DNA from: a virus
Length of the DNA: 46,362 bases
IMG/VR virus record: IMGVR_UViG_3300009011_000008
Span: 1 to 46,362 of that record
Direction: 5' to 3' (one strand)
A program made the translations under genes and the position numbers. How positions within the stretch are numbered: position 1 is the first letter of the stretch; each line of letters starts with the position of its first letter. The notes beneath the pieces were generated by a model, which worked only from the letters and a program-made list of their open reading frames with translations, had not been told where the DNA came from and ran no database searches. Shown here in pieces: positions 28,110 to 36,985 of this stretch.

Positions 28110-30134
28110 ATGGCTGAAAATATTGTTGAGTCGATCATAGTAAAGCTTGGGCTAGACGGCTCACAATATAACCGTGAAGCCGAAAAAGCCAAAAAAACCA
28201 ATGATGACTTAAACAAATCTGTTAGTGAAACTGATAAGGTTGTTGGTAACGTCACTAAAACACTAGCTAGGTGGTTTGGTGTAATGGCTGTTGCCACTGG
28301 CGTTGCCAAGATGATTGATGAAGTTCAGCGTTTAAACGATGAGCTTTATCATCTTGAACGCAATCTAGGCATGTCGTCTAGCACTATCAAGAATTGGCAA
28401 GGCGCTGCTGGGGCGATGGGTGGTTCAGCTCAAGGAATGACAGAATCAATTAAATCCTTAAACATGGGGATTAATGATTTTATCGTCATGGGGGATACTA
28501 CCCTTCTGCCATTTATGAATGCGCTTAATGTTTCTATGGTGGACGCTCAAGGTAAAGCCAGAAAAACCGATGATGTAATGTTAGATCTTGCAGATTCATT
28601 TTCTAAAATGGATCGTGAGCAAGCGTTTTCTATCGCTTCTAAAATGGGAATTGACGAGGGTACATTTAACACCCTTGTTCAAGGCCGTAAAGAAATGGAG
28701 AAGATGCTTGAATATCAAAGCAAGATGTACAAGTCATCGGAAGAAGAATTAAAGGCAAGTCGTGAATTAGCCAAAAACCGCGCCTTACTTGGGCAGCATT
28801 GGGAGTCCCTTAAAACGATGATGGCTAATGCTATCATTCCGCTATTTGTGAAACTCAGTGAAGTTGCACTAGGTATTTTTGAGTATCTGCAAAAACATCA
28901 AAAGGCTGTACAAGCTGTATTCAAAGGAATTGCCTTTGTAGTTGGCGCAATCCTAATCCCTATTTTAGCTAAAGCCACTATTGCTACTCTTGCATTTATT
29001 GCGCCATTCGCTCCATTTATTTTGGTTGTAGGTGCGCTAGGAGCTGCATTTGGCTTGCTTTATGATGATTACAAAACATGGGCTGAAGGCGGTAAGTCTC
29101 TATTTGATTGGGGCGCATTCCGTAAATACATTGACGATTCTACCCTGTCAACTGATAACCTAAAAAATGCATTTAAGAACTTAACCAAAGAGCTAATGAG
29201 TAGTGCCATTCCAACCTTAAACGGATATGCCGAAATTATTCAAAAGTTATTGCGTGGCGACTTTAAAGGCGCTGGCTCACAAGCTTGGTCTATGATTAAG
29301 CAGTTTGGATCTAATGTGGCTGGAGTTGTTGATGACTTGACTGGTCAAGCACAAGGAACACTGGCTAATGCGGCTGGAAATCTAATTAATCGCGGTGAAC
29401 AACCTACACAATTGCCAAGCAAGCAAGGATACTCCTCAAAAGCATTTACTCCAGAAAAAGCAGCAGCAATCTCAAAAGTGGCTAGGAATATTGGTGTCAA
29501 TCCTAATGACTTGGCTTCGGTGATTTCTTTTGAGACTGGTGGCACATTTGATCCAAACAAAAGAAATCCAAAATCTTCAGCCACAGGTCTAATTCAATTT
29601 ATGGCTGGAACTGGAGGAACTAAGGGTAAGTATTATGGAATGTCGCGTGATCAGTTTGGGTCTTTGTCTTTTGATCAACAAATGCAATATGTTGAAAAGT
29701 ACTTTAAGGAAAGAAGCTCTAGGTTTAAAGCTGGAAATGAAGGAAAAAATACTACTGGTGATGTGTATGGTGCTGTAACTGGTTATGGTTACAAAAAAGG
29801 ATCGAGAGAGTATGAGTTAAATAAGGTGTGGGATTCTAATAAGAATGGCGTTATCGAAAAGGGTGAAATGGTTTTAAACCCTAGTTTTAGAGCACACCAA
29901 AGAACTTATTTTGAGGCTACTACAGATGCTCAGCAATCTATACGTCAAAATGATTACATTGATTTAAGTCGCGCTAAGCAAAATGCCCCTATGGCGGCTG
30001 CTGCAAATAAAACAGATGTTTCTATTGGCAATGTAACCATTAATACATCTTCAAGTACAATGACTGGCACGGGCCAAGATTTAGCAAAAGGTGTACAAGA
30101 TCAATTCTATCAATTCAGAAACGCAACAAATTAA
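28110..30134 (+). CDS. Tape-measure protein with lytic transglycosylase-like domain (674 aa)
   Basis: N-terminal coiled coil (YNREAEKAKKTNDDLNKSVS). Hydrophobic core at about 270-315 (IAFVVGAILIPILAKATIAT and following), typical of the part that enters the membrane. Residues about 455-600 resemble a soluble transglycosylase: NPNDLASVISFETGGTFDP with Glu near 474, then SATGLIQFM. Near 575 is a DSNKNGVIEKGE loop of EF-hand form. The length would set a short to medium tail. It follows the chaperone frame by two bases. Confidence 0.9.
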   Translation: MAENIVESIIVKLGLDGSQYNREAEKAKKTNDDLNKSVSETDKVVGNVTKTLARWFGVMAVATGVAKMIDEVQRLNDELYHLERNLGMSSSTIKNWQGAAGAMGGSAQGMTESIKSLNMGINDFIVMGDTTLLPFMNALNVSMVDAQGKARKTDDVMLDLADSFSKMDREQAFSIASKMGIDEGTFNTLVQGRKEMEKMLEYQSKMYKSSEEELKASRELAKNRALLGQHWESLKTMMANAIIPLFVKLSEVALGIFEYLQKHQKAVQAVFKGIAFVVGAILIPILAKATIATLAFIAPFAPFILVVGALGAAFGLLYDDYKTWAEGGKSLFDWGAFRKYIDDSTLSTDNLKNAFKNLTKELMSSAIPTLNGYAEIIQKLLRGDFKGAGSQAWSMIKQFGSNVAGVVDDLTGQAQGTLANAAGNLINRGEQPTQLPSKQGYSSKAFTPEKAAAISKVARNIGVNPNDLASVISFETGGTFDPNKRNPKSSATGLIQFMAGTGGTKGKYYGMSRDQFGSLSFDQQMQYVEKYFKERSSRFKAGNEGKNTTGDVYGAVTGYGYKKGSREYELNKVWDSNKNGVIEKGEMVLNPSFRAHQRTYFEATTDAQQSIRQNDYIDLSRAKQNAPMAAAANKTDVSIGNVTINTSSSTMTGTGQDLAKGVQDQFYQFRNATN

Positions 30135-30144
30135 GGAGTAATGT

Positions 30145-30735
30145 ATGGACGGTATGCCAAGTATTCCAAATTTCATAGCTCCAGAAGTATTAACAAATGT
30201 TGGTATTTCACTTGGCGGCGCTGCTTTAATTAATGGCGTTTTTGGAAAAGTATGGGGGATATTTAATGATTTTGGATTTCCTATTCTTCAGGTAGATAGT
30301 GTTGCTGCATTGGAATATCAGTCAAACTCCGATATTGCAAAATACCCAGTAGAGAAAGGGGCATTTGCCTCATACAACAAAGTGAGTATGCCGTCAAGCT
30401 GTGTTGTTCAATTTCTAAAAGGTAGTGGTGGTCCACTTGAGCGTGGCTCGGTATTGACTCAAATCAAGCTCTACGAAAAATCCACTATTGGCTTTAATAT
30501 TGTTAGTCCAGAGGTGGTTTATCTGAATTACCAGATCACAGGGTTTACCTATGCAAGAACCGCCCAAGATGGCGCAACAATGTTAACAATCAATGTTGCG
30601 CTTGAAGAAGTGCTAGAAGCTAAAGTGGATTATTCTATTGAAGAAGTTAAAAATCCAAGCGATGCTAATACGGTAGATGGTGGGGCTAAAGAATCTAAAC
30701 CACGTACAAGTATTTTACAAGATATTTTCGGGTGA
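30145..30735 (+). CDS. Baseplate/tail protein downstream of the tape measure (196 aa)
   Basis: Unnamed. N-terminal hydrophobic stretch (VGISLGGAALINGVFGKVWG), then a beta domain with VEKGAFASYNKVSMPSSCVV and YLNYQITGFTYART, in the position of the first baseplate hub-attached protein in this group. The pattern resembles proteins that link tube tip and hub. Role inferred from place. Confidence 0.72.
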   Translation: MDGMPSIPNFIAPEVLTNVGISLGGAALINGVFGKVWGIFNDFGFPILQVDSVAALEYQSNSDIAKYPVEKGAFASYNKVSMPSSCVVQFLKGSGGPLERGSVLTQIKLYEKSTIGFNIVSPEVVYLNYQITGFTYARTAQDGATMLTINVALEEVLEAKVDYSIEEVKNPSDANTVDGGAKESKPRTSILQDIFG

Positions 30736-30738
30736 TAT

Positions 30739-31014
30739 ATGCAATATGAATTACCAGTGGCAGCGCTACCGAACCAATTTTTTACAACCGCTTTAAATGG
30801 CGAAACATGGGAAATCACTATTAATGATAGACTTGGCAAGCTTTATATCAGTTTATCTAATAGAACTGATGGTCTTGTATTGGCTAATCGTGTTTGCCTT
30901 GATCGTACTTATCTTGGTCATGGATTTGTATTTGTAGATATTGAAGGCAATAGTGATCCAACTTATGATTTGCTTGGCACAAGATATTTATTAATTTGGA
31001 CAGATGAAGTTTAA
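30739..31014 (+). CDS. Baseplate plug-like protein (91 aa)
   Basis: LPNQFFTTALNGETWEITIN, a short beta protein with GLVLANRVCLDRTYLG and YLLIWTDEV, matches the family of small plug proteins described in minimal contractile baseplates. It starts three bases after the previous stop. Confidence 0.72.
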   Translation: MQYELPVAALPNQFFTTALNGETWEITINDRLGKLYISLSNRTDGLVLANRVCLDRTYLGHGFVFVDIEGNSDPTYDLLGTRYLLIWTDEV

Positions 31015-31019
31015 CCCTA

Positions 31020-31048
31020 TTGCATTTACTGTAGCGAATTGATATAGT
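31020..31048 (+). promoter_or_regulatory. Promoter of the third cargo gene
   Basis: TTGCAT (31020-31025), 17 bp, TATAGT (31043-31048), with operator copy 8 in the spacer. Located just after the plug gene. Confidence 0.62.
31025..31038. promoter_or_regulatory. Operator copy 8 (TTTACTGTAGCGAA)
   Basis: One base off copies 4 and 5. It sits between the -35 and -10 boxes. Confidence 0.68.
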
Positions 31049-31077
31049 GATTATATCAATTCAAACAGGGTTTAAAA

Positions 31078-31512
31078 ATGAAATTAGCTTTATTGGTTTA
31101 TTTAGCAAATATATCTCATGGCGTCTCTGCTATTTTAGGTTTTTTTGCATTACTAACATTTTCTTTTGTACTTATGGCTGGACTTTTTGTTTTAATTTCT
31201 GTAAAAGATTTTGAGTTTTTAAATAAAAAACATAAATCTTATTCATGGGAAAGTGAAGATGAGATTAAAGAACATAATGAACAAGTTCCAAAAAATAGAA
31301 AGCTATTCAAAAGATTAATGATTTCATTATCAATTGTATGTTTCTTGTCTGGATTAATTTCAATACTAATCCCATCTGAAAAAACGATTTACATTATGGC
31401 GGGTGCTTATGCTATAGAGCAAATAGCAACTAATGATAGAGTTCAAAAAATTGGATCTGATGTTCTTGAAGTTATCGAAAATAAGCTAGAAAAGCTAAAA
31501 GAAGATAAATAA
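31078..31512 (+). CDS. Three-span membrane protein, cargo gene (144 aa)
   Basis: Hydrophobic spans at about residues 2-16, 18-40 and 80-100, a charged central loop (KKHKSYSWESEDEIKEHNEQ) and a cytoplasmic tail after IPSEKTIYIMAGAYAIEQIA. That segment is familiar from uncharacterised phage membrane proteins. Own promoter and operator upstream, terminator downstream, inside the baseplate cluster. Superinfection or host-envelope roles are possible but unproven. Confidence 0.75.
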   Translation: MKLALLVYLANISHGVSAILGFFALLTFSFVLMAGLFVLISVKDFEFLNKKHKSYSWESEDEIKEHNEQVPKNRKLFKRLMISLSIVCFLSGLISILIPSEKTIYIMAGAYAIEQIATNDRVQKIGSDVLEVIENKLEKLKEDK

Positions 31513-31529
31513 ATTTATTGTGATAAAAT

Positions 31530-31553
31530 AGCCCTTAATATGAGGGCTTTTTC
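31530..31553 (+). terminator. Terminator with the hub gene's ribosome site inside it
   Basis: AGCCCT, loop TAATATG, AGGGCT, then TTTTC and ATG 31554. GAGGG (31542-31546) is the only ribosome site for that ATG. Same design as at 24469-24494. Confidence 0.78.
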
Positions 31554-32444
31554 ATGCGTAAAAAGATTATACGAGTTACATTAACTTTAGCGGATGGAAC
31601 AAAAACATTTACCGCTCAAGGTGATAATAGGCTTCAATCTACTGGATTAGCCATATCAACAAATATTACATACGGCAATGGCGCTATATCCCCTACCGCA
31701 CAAATCACTATTTATGGTTTGCCAATGTCTTCTATGGCTCCCTTATTTCGTGTCCAGTGGAATACGATGAGTGCAATCTTAAATACAGTAAAAATTGAAG
31801 TAGGGGAACAGGGTGGGGAACTAACTAAAGCCTATGAAGGTAATATTACTTTTGCTACGATTAATATGAATGCTGCGCCAAACGTTGGACTTGTAATTAC
31901 AAGTCAGATGGCAGTAGTTGAAAAAATGAAAGCTACACCACCATTTACTATTCCAAAAGGTGAAGAAGTAGATGCTGCCGAAATCATTAGCTTCTTAGCT
32001 AGAGATATGGGCTATCAGTTCGAGAATAATGGCGCAAGTCATATTCTGACAGACACATCATTAAATGGATCTAATTTAGAAAAAATTGAGAAGCTGGCAT
32101 ATATGTGCGACTTCGATTTATATGTTGAACAAGGCTTAATCGTGATTTGCAAGAAAGGCACAGCTAGACCTGTTAAGATACCTATAGTTACACCAAAAAA
32201 CAGAACATTAGATGGATATCCAGAGCCAGACCAGCGCGGCATATCGTTTAATTGCTTATATGATCCAATGATTAAGTTTGGTGGCATCATCACCATTAAA
32301 GATAGCTTAATTGAAATTGCTAATGCAGACTGGCGTATATATGGTCTTGTCTCAACATTAGAGGCCAATATTCCACAAGGTAAATGGCATAGTTCTGTAA
32401 ATGCAACATGGAGAGATTCTAAAGATGCAGCAGTCCAACGCTAG
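31554..32444 (+). CDS. Baseplate hub protein (296 aa)
   Basis: Beta-rich protein with ISTNITYGNGAISPTAQITIYG, a central helical GEEVDAAEIISFLARDMGYQF, and NGSNLEKIEKLAYMCDFDLYVEQG. This matches hub proteins of the gpD/gp27 type that hold the spike. The spike gene follows and overlaps it. The start codon touches the preceding terminator. Confidence 0.82.
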   Translation: MRKKIIRVTLTLADGTKTFTAQGDNRLQSTGLAISTNITYGNGAISPTAQITIYGLPMSSMAPLFRVQWNTMSAILNTVKIEVGEQGGELTKAYEGNITFATINMNAAPNVGLVITSQMAVVEKMKATPPFTIPKGEEVDAAEIISFLARDMGYQFENNGASHILTDTSLNGSNLEKIEKLAYMCDFDLYVEQGLIVICKKGTARPVKIPIVTPKNRTLDGYPEPDQRGISFNCLYDPMIKFGGIITIKDSLIEIANADWRIYGLVSTLEANIPQGKWHSSVNATWRDSKDAAVQR

Positions 32445-33063
32445 TCTATACAACATTAATCAACTTGGCGGCGGTGCTGAGTTTCAACAAAATGTTATCT
32501 CTATTTTGTCACGCCTAAACTTTGGTGAGGTTGTTGAAGTTGTTGGCGTTGAAAGTGGTGGTGTTGGGCCTGTTGGTTTTGTATCTGTAAAACCAATGCT
32601 TATGCGTATCACAGCAGACAATGAAAACATTGAGCAAGCCATTATTCACAATGTGCCATATTTTAGGCTGCAAGGCGGCAAGAATGCCGTCATTACTGAT
32701 CCACAAGAAGGCGATATAGGTTTTTGTTCTTTTGCAAGCAGGGATATATCTCTTGTAAAAAGAAATAGATCTAAGGCGTCAATGAATGTATTTAGAATCG
32801 CTCAAGAATCAGATGCTTTCTTTTTTGGTGGCTGGTCTAAAGAAACACCTGATCAATATATATGGTTTGATGGTGATAATGTTAAGATAAAGGCTAAAGC
32901 AAAGATTATTCTTGATGCTCCAGAAATTGAGGCGACTGGTAACTTCACAGCTTCAGGTGTTATCAAATCTTTAACCGATGTTATTGCAAAAACTATTAGC
33001 TTATTTACACATAGACATGGTGGCGTACAAACTGGCCCTAGCGATACAGGCGAACCAAAATGA
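32425..33063 (+). CDS. Baseplate central spike protein, Gp138/gpV-like (212 aa)
   Basis: An OB-fold N-terminal half (VISILSRLNFGEVVEVVGVE, EGDIGFCSFASRDISL) is followed by KIKAKAKIILDAPEIEATGNF, a triple beta-helix repeat, and the end THRHGGVQTGPSDTGEPK. The H-x-H-G-G-V pattern binds metal at the tips of such spikes. ATG 32425 preferred over ATG 32401 for its GGAGAG spacing. Confidence 0.85.
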   Translation: MQQSNASLYNINQLGGGAEFQQNVISILSRLNFGEVVEVVGVESGGVGPVGFVSVKPMLMRITADNENIEQAIIHNVPYFRLQGGKNAVITDPQEGDIGFCSFASRDISLVKRNRSKASMNVFRIAQESDAFFFGGWSKETPDQYIWFDGDNVKIKAKAKIILDAPEIEATGNFTASGVIKSLTDVIAKTISLFTHRHGGVQTGPSDTGEPK

Positions 33064-33203
33064 CTTTATATGAAGTTTTTCTAATATTTTGTGGTTTTGT
33101 TACGGCTTTTGCTGTTCAGGCAATTGCTAGAAATATGGTTATTGCTACTGCCATATTTTTTACATTGGTATTCTTTGGAAAGCTACTAGGGGTTATTGAA
33201 TGA
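33060..33203 (+). CDS. 47-aa two-span membrane protein
   Basis: ATG 33060 overlaps the spike stop and its TGA overlaps the next ATG, so it is translated in series. Two hydrophobic spans (residues 4-22 and 27-44). Unknown; a membrane protein within the baseplate operon could aid assembly at the membrane or DNA entry. Confidence 0.6.
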   Translation: MTLYEVFLIFCGFVTAFAVQAIARNMVIATAIFFTLVFFGKLLGVIE

Positions 33204-33559
33204 AAACATTATTTTTACGCCCTGATACGTGGGATTTAACCTTGGATACGCAAGGTAATATTGCCATTGCTACCGACACATACCAACAAGCCCAAGATAT
33301 TGCATCATCATGCCGTGTTTTTTATGGCGATGATTATTTCAATAAAACTGATGGCATCCCGTATTTAGAGTCTATATTAGGAAAATCCGGATATCCTATA
33401 TCTCTATATCAGCGTCACTTATATGATCGTTCAATGTTGGTTGATGGTGTTGTCTCGGTTGATGTTAAACTATACCCATTAGAACGTGAAAGCCGTCTTT
33501 TACGTGGTGCTATCGAATTTACAAACGAACAAAACCTTAGTGGAACGGTGGGTTTATGA
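33200..33559 (+). CDS. Baseplate wedge protein, gp25/W-like (119 aa)
   Basis: Pattern TWDLTLDTQGNIAIATDTYQQAQDIASSCRVF, then GIPYLESILGKSG and a C-terminal beta part fits the gp25-type lysozyme-like wedge proteins that precede gpJ. The stop overlaps the J-like start. Confidence 0.85.
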   Translation: MKTLFLRPDTWDLTLDTQGNIAIATDTYQQAQDIASSCRVFYGDDYFNKTDGIPYLESILGKSGYPISLYQRHLYDRSMLVDGVVSVDVKLYPLERESRLLRGAIEFTNEQNLSGTVGL

Positions 33560-34740
33560 TCCCAAAGATTGAAATAACAGATGTTGGATATGTAGCCCCG
33601 ACTACACAAGAAATTAGTGACGGCCTGTGGCAGATGGTTGATGCTGCTTTTGGTGGTAATGTCTCAAGAGTGCAAGGCACAGTTCAATACCAATTTGTAA
33701 CGTCATGGACGGCTATGATCAAGGATGCATACGACAATTTGATTTCTCTGGGTAATCAATTTGATCCGCGCTATGCATCTGGTATTTGGCAAGATGCTAT
33801 TGCTGAGCTATATTTCTTAACTCGTAAACTTGCTACAAAATCAGTGTGCCCTGTTGTATTTGAGGGCTTATCTGGCGCAACAATTCCAGAGGGTTTTGTT
33901 GTTCGTGATGTGGCTGGTAGAGATTGGTCGACAGTTGGATCTTACAACATTGGTGTTGATGGCAAAGTAACAATTGAATGTATTTGTCAGATTGCTGGAG
34001 CAATTGAGGCGCTACCAAACTCAATTACTATTATCCCAACTGCATTAAATGGCCTTGATCGTGTCTACAATGAGGATAGTGCGGTGATGGGTTATGATGA
34101 AGAAAGCCGTGTTGATTTTAATATTCGCCGAAAAGAGTCAGTAGCTATTAATGCAAAAATGACAGATGAAGCAACAAAAGGTGCTGTACTAGCTGTACGT
34201 GATGTTGTAGACGCTTATGTTATTTCAAATCCTACTGATGCGACTGTGACTTTTGGTGTTACCAATTATTCAGCTATTCGCAACTCTATTGTTGTTTCTG
34301 TGGTTGGTGGAAATGATTACGATGTGGCAAAAGCTGCATTTATTAAAGCTGGCACTGGTTGTTCTTGGAATGGCAATACGGACGTTACTGTAATCGCAGA
34401 CGGTTATGATCACACACCGCCAACATATCCAATTAAAATTTTACGGCCTGAATTTAAAGATATTTACATTAAGGTTATTGTACAGGATAGATCTACAATC
34501 TCGTTTGCAACTGAATCAGAAGTGAAAAATCATATTTTGCAAAGTTCTGCATCTGGTGAAAATCGCTTTAGAATTAATAAAAATGTTATTCCAGCATCTT
34601 TTATTTGTGGACTTCCTTCAATAGGATTAAAAGGAATTGTGGCTAGTTTTAATGGCACAACATGGCTGGATGAGTTACCAATAGGGCTTGATCAATTCCC
34701 ATCTTTGAATGCGTTTAGAATTTCTATTGAGGAAAGCTAA
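33556..34740 (+). CDS. Baseplate J-like protein (394 aa)
   Basis: GpJ/gp47 family: IEITDVGYVAPTTQEISDGL, RYASGIWQDAIAELYFLTRKLAT, GLSGATIPEGFVVRD, DEESRVDFNIRRKESVAINA. Forms the wedges around the hub. The gene order W, J, I is standard for contractile tails. TAATG overlap with the next gene. Confidence 0.92.
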   Translation: MIPKIEITDVGYVAPTTQEISDGLWQMVDAAFGGNVSRVQGTVQYQFVTSWTAMIKDAYDNLISLGNQFDPRYASGIWQDAIAELYFLTRKLATKSVCPVVFEGLSGATIPEGFVVRDVAGRDWSTVGSYNIGVDGKVTIECICQIAGAIEALPNSITIIPTALNGLDRVYNEDSAVMGYDEESRVDFNIRRKESVAINAKMTDEATKGAVLAVRDVVDAYVISNPTDATVTFGVTNYSAIRNSIVVSVVGGNDYDVAKAAFIKAGTGCSWNGNTDVTVIADGYDHTPPTYPIKILRPEFKDIYIKVIVQDRSTISFATESEVKNHILQSSASGENRFRINKNVIPASFICGLPSIGLKGIVASFNGTTWLDELPIGLDQFPSLNAFRISIEES

Positions 34741-35366
34741 TGCAGAATATTAAAAATACAATTATGACTCAATATGCCAATAGCCCTACGATATTGGCAT
34801 TGATTAAGGGTATTAATGATGCAATCGATCCTCAGTATTTTATTGAGGATTTCTATAAGTATGTTTATAGCCTATCAACCGCAAAAGGTTTTGGATTGGA
34901 TATTTGGGCTGAAAAGGTTGGCGTATCTCGTAACGTTCCAATGGTTGATCCAAATTCTAAATATTTTGGCTTTGATCCAGCATTCCAACCATTTAACACA
35001 TTTCCATTTTCTGATGGTGGTGCTTTTTCATCTTATCAGCTTCCAGATGAAGACTTTAGAAAGCTAATTATCATTAAGGCAGCTAAAAATATTCTATATG
35101 CAACTGCTTTAAATATTAATCAGTTCTTGCTTATGGTTTTTGGTGGGCGTAGAGCTTATTACAATATTATAGGGCATATGTCTGCCGAATATGTTTTTGA
35201 GTTTTCATTAACAGATTTTGATAAGCTAGTGGTATATGGCTTAGATATGCTACCAAAACCCTGTGGAGTTGGTATCTCATACAAAGAGATTGATGTGGAT
35301 AGAACCCTTGGTTTTAACAATTCAGAACTAAGCAACTTTAACAATGGAGTTTTCTATAGTGGCTAA
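34740..35366 (+). CDS. Tail protein I-like, DUF2612 (208 aa)
   Basis: SPTILALIKGINDAIDP, FYKYVYSLSTAKGFGLDIWAEKVG and FGFDPAFQPFNTFPFSDGGAF are DUF2612 traits. It connects wedge tips to fibres, matching its place between J and the fibre genes. Its end overlaps the fibre gene. Confidence 0.87.
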   Translation: MQNIKNTIMTQYANSPTILALIKGINDAIDPQYFIEDFYKYVYSLSTAKGFGLDIWAEKVGVSRNVPMVDPNSKYFGFDPAFQPFNTFPFSDGGAFSSYQLPDEDFRKLIIIKAAKNILYATALNINQFLLMVFGGRRAYYNIIGHMSAEYVFEFSLTDFDKLVVYGLDMLPKPCGVGISYKEIDVDRTLGFNNSELSNFNNGVFYSG

Positions 35367-36162
35367 CCCTATTTTTATTCCCGCTCCATTCGCGGTGAAT
35401 GGCATTAAAAATGCTATTGAAAAAGCAAGGCAGACTGGACAGGATCCGCAAGATGCAACTTGGCTTACAGGTTGGGAGGCTATTACTTTCACGCCAATTG
35501 AGGCGGGAGGAAAGCCGCCAAAAGGGCAGGATTTTAACGGTATTTTTTACGCATTAAGTGACAATGCTGTATATGGTCAAAATGGTAATCGCTATAAGTT
35601 CTCTCAAAATGTAATTACAAACTATGGTGGTTATAATAAGGATGCTATTGTTCAGTCTGATGATGGAACAAGAGAATTTATTAGTCTTATAGATTTAAAC
35701 ACAAGCAATCCTAATAACGGAACTGGCGCCAACTGGGCAATTTATGCAGGATCTGGTAGTGTTCCAGCTGCAACTAGCACAACTGCTGGTGTAACAAAAG
35801 TTATTAATTCTTTGAATAGTAACGACATTGGTTCCGCCCTTAGTGCAGCACAGGGTAGAGTTATTGGCGATATATTGTCAAGATTCAATTTAAATATTGA
35901 AGGGTTAAAAATACCACTTGGCGATGTTACGTTTATTTTTAAATGGGGCTCTAATCCCGTCAATGCCGACTCGAATGCTAATATATTATTTCCAGTTGCA
36001 TTTCCAAACATTTGTTTAAATGCTCAAGCAACATTAAATAGTGTTACTTTTGACTCTTTTGCGGATGCTGGCTGTGGTGTAACTTGGACCAAAAATGGCC
36101 TAATTTTGAGAAATGGCACAGCCAATCAATTAAATATCTCATGGTTTGCAATAGGGTATTGA
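35359..36162 (+). CDS. Tail fibre or receptor-binding protein (267 aa)
   Basis: GTG 35359 (GGAG at 35346-35349) gives ANPIFIPAPFAVNGIKN, which parallels the start of the tailspike (TNPTLVTTPFAENGDKN). ATG 35344 is the alternative. Next comes IEAGGKPPKGQDFNGIFYAL, a domain also found in the tailspike (GGIPPERNDFNGILNLY). The C-terminal 90 residues are a small beta domain ending GTANQLNISWFAIGY, similar in style to receptor-binding tips. The two proteins therefore share an attachment module. Confidence 0.82.
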   Translation: MANPIFIPAPFAVNGIKNAIEKARQTGQDPQDATWLTGWEAITFTPIEAGGKPPKGQDFNGIFYALSDNAVYGQNGNRYKFSQNVITNYGGYNKDAIVQSDDGTREFISLIDLNTSNPNNGTGANWAIYAGSGSVPAATSTTAGVTKVINSLNSNDIGSALSAAQGRVIGDILSRFNLNIEGLKIPLGDVTFIFKWGSNPVNADSNANILFPVAFPNICLNAQATLNSVTFDSFADAGCGVTWTKNGLILRNGTANQLNISWFAIGY

Positions 36163-36163
36163 T

Positions 36164-36946
36164 ATGACAAATCCAACTTTAGTTACAACACCATTTGCTG
36201 AAAATGGTGATAAAAATATAATTCCAAATATCAATACGGATCCTAGCAAACCGCAATTGGCATCTAATGATATTGGATTCCCGCCAATTACCCAACAGAA
36301 GATTTCTGAAGGTGGTATTCCACCTGAAAGAAATGATTTTAATGGTATTCTTAATTTATATGGCCAACACATTGTCCACCTAAACAAAGGCTTATCATAT
36401 GAATTTGATCAATCTTATTCAGATTTAATTGGCGGATATCCAATTGGATCTGAATTAGTATTGTCTGATGGTCTGACAAAAGTTGTTAATATTGTTGCAA
36501 ACAATACAAACAACCCAAATTCTGATTTAACAGGGTGGAAACTAAAGGACTTAAAAAAAGAAGTTGACACGCCGCCTGACTTGCTTTCCATAAATAATCC
36601 AAAGGATGGGCAAATTGCATTTGTTAAATCATTGCAGAAATCTTACATATATAATGCTAGCCTAACTGAACCATCAAATGGGGTAACAGTGGTTGGTAAG
36701 TGGGAGATGGAAAATCAGGATGTTTATTACGCATCTTGGTTTGCACAGTCAAACACCCCAAGTGCAGACCAGTCACTTTCTTTGCAGACTGGATACGATT
36801 ATGCTGTTTCTAAGGGTAGACCGTTTATTATTGATGATAAATTCTATGTAGAAGCTAATCAAACTTTATTTGGCATTCCAAATAACAGTATTATTATTCG
36901 GAATAATTCATGGTTGATATATTCTCCAGCTGGAGAATTAATTTAA
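36164..36946 (+). CDS. Tailspike, N-terminal part (260 aa) before an in-frame TAA
   Basis: Attachment module at residues 1-90 (TNPTLVTTPFAENGDKN, GGIPPERNDFNGILNLYGQH), a linker domain, then the first strands of a beta-helix (IIDDKFYVEANQTLFGIPNN, SIIIRNNSWLIYSPAGELI). TAA at 36944-36946 is followed in the same frame by 13 sense codons and ATG 36986, which opens the C-terminal part. The whole frame 36164-38257 would encode about 697 residues, a normal tailspike length, so this is one gene broken by one codon. Confidence 0.85.
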   Translation: MTNPTLVTTPFAENGDKNIIPNINTDPSKPQLASNDIGFPPITQQKISEGGIPPERNDFNGILNLYGQHIVHLNKGLSYEFDQSYSDLIGGYPIGSELVLSDGLTKVVNIVANNTNNPNSDLTGWKLKDLKKEVDTPPDLLSINNPKDGQIAFVKSLQKSYIYNASLTEPSNGVTVVGKWEMENQDVYYASWFAQSNTPSADQSLSLQTGYDYAVSKGRPFIIDDKFYVEANQTLFGIPNNSIIIRNNSWLIYSPAGELI

Positions 36947-36985
36947 ATCAACCAAAACAAAAACCAAAGCAATATTTTACTTTGT

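Noticed and set aside
32039-32368. 109-aa leftward frame inside the hub gene
   Set aside because: Antisense shadow of a recognised baseplate gene, with no start signals.
36944-36946. Reassignment or suppression of TAA as a sense codon, using the tRNA-like gene at 8265
   Set aside because: Many intact genes here end in TAA (for example the capsid and tube regions), so TAA is a normal stop. In no fold of the tRNA-like gene does TTA fall at anticodon positions 34-36 after a U33.
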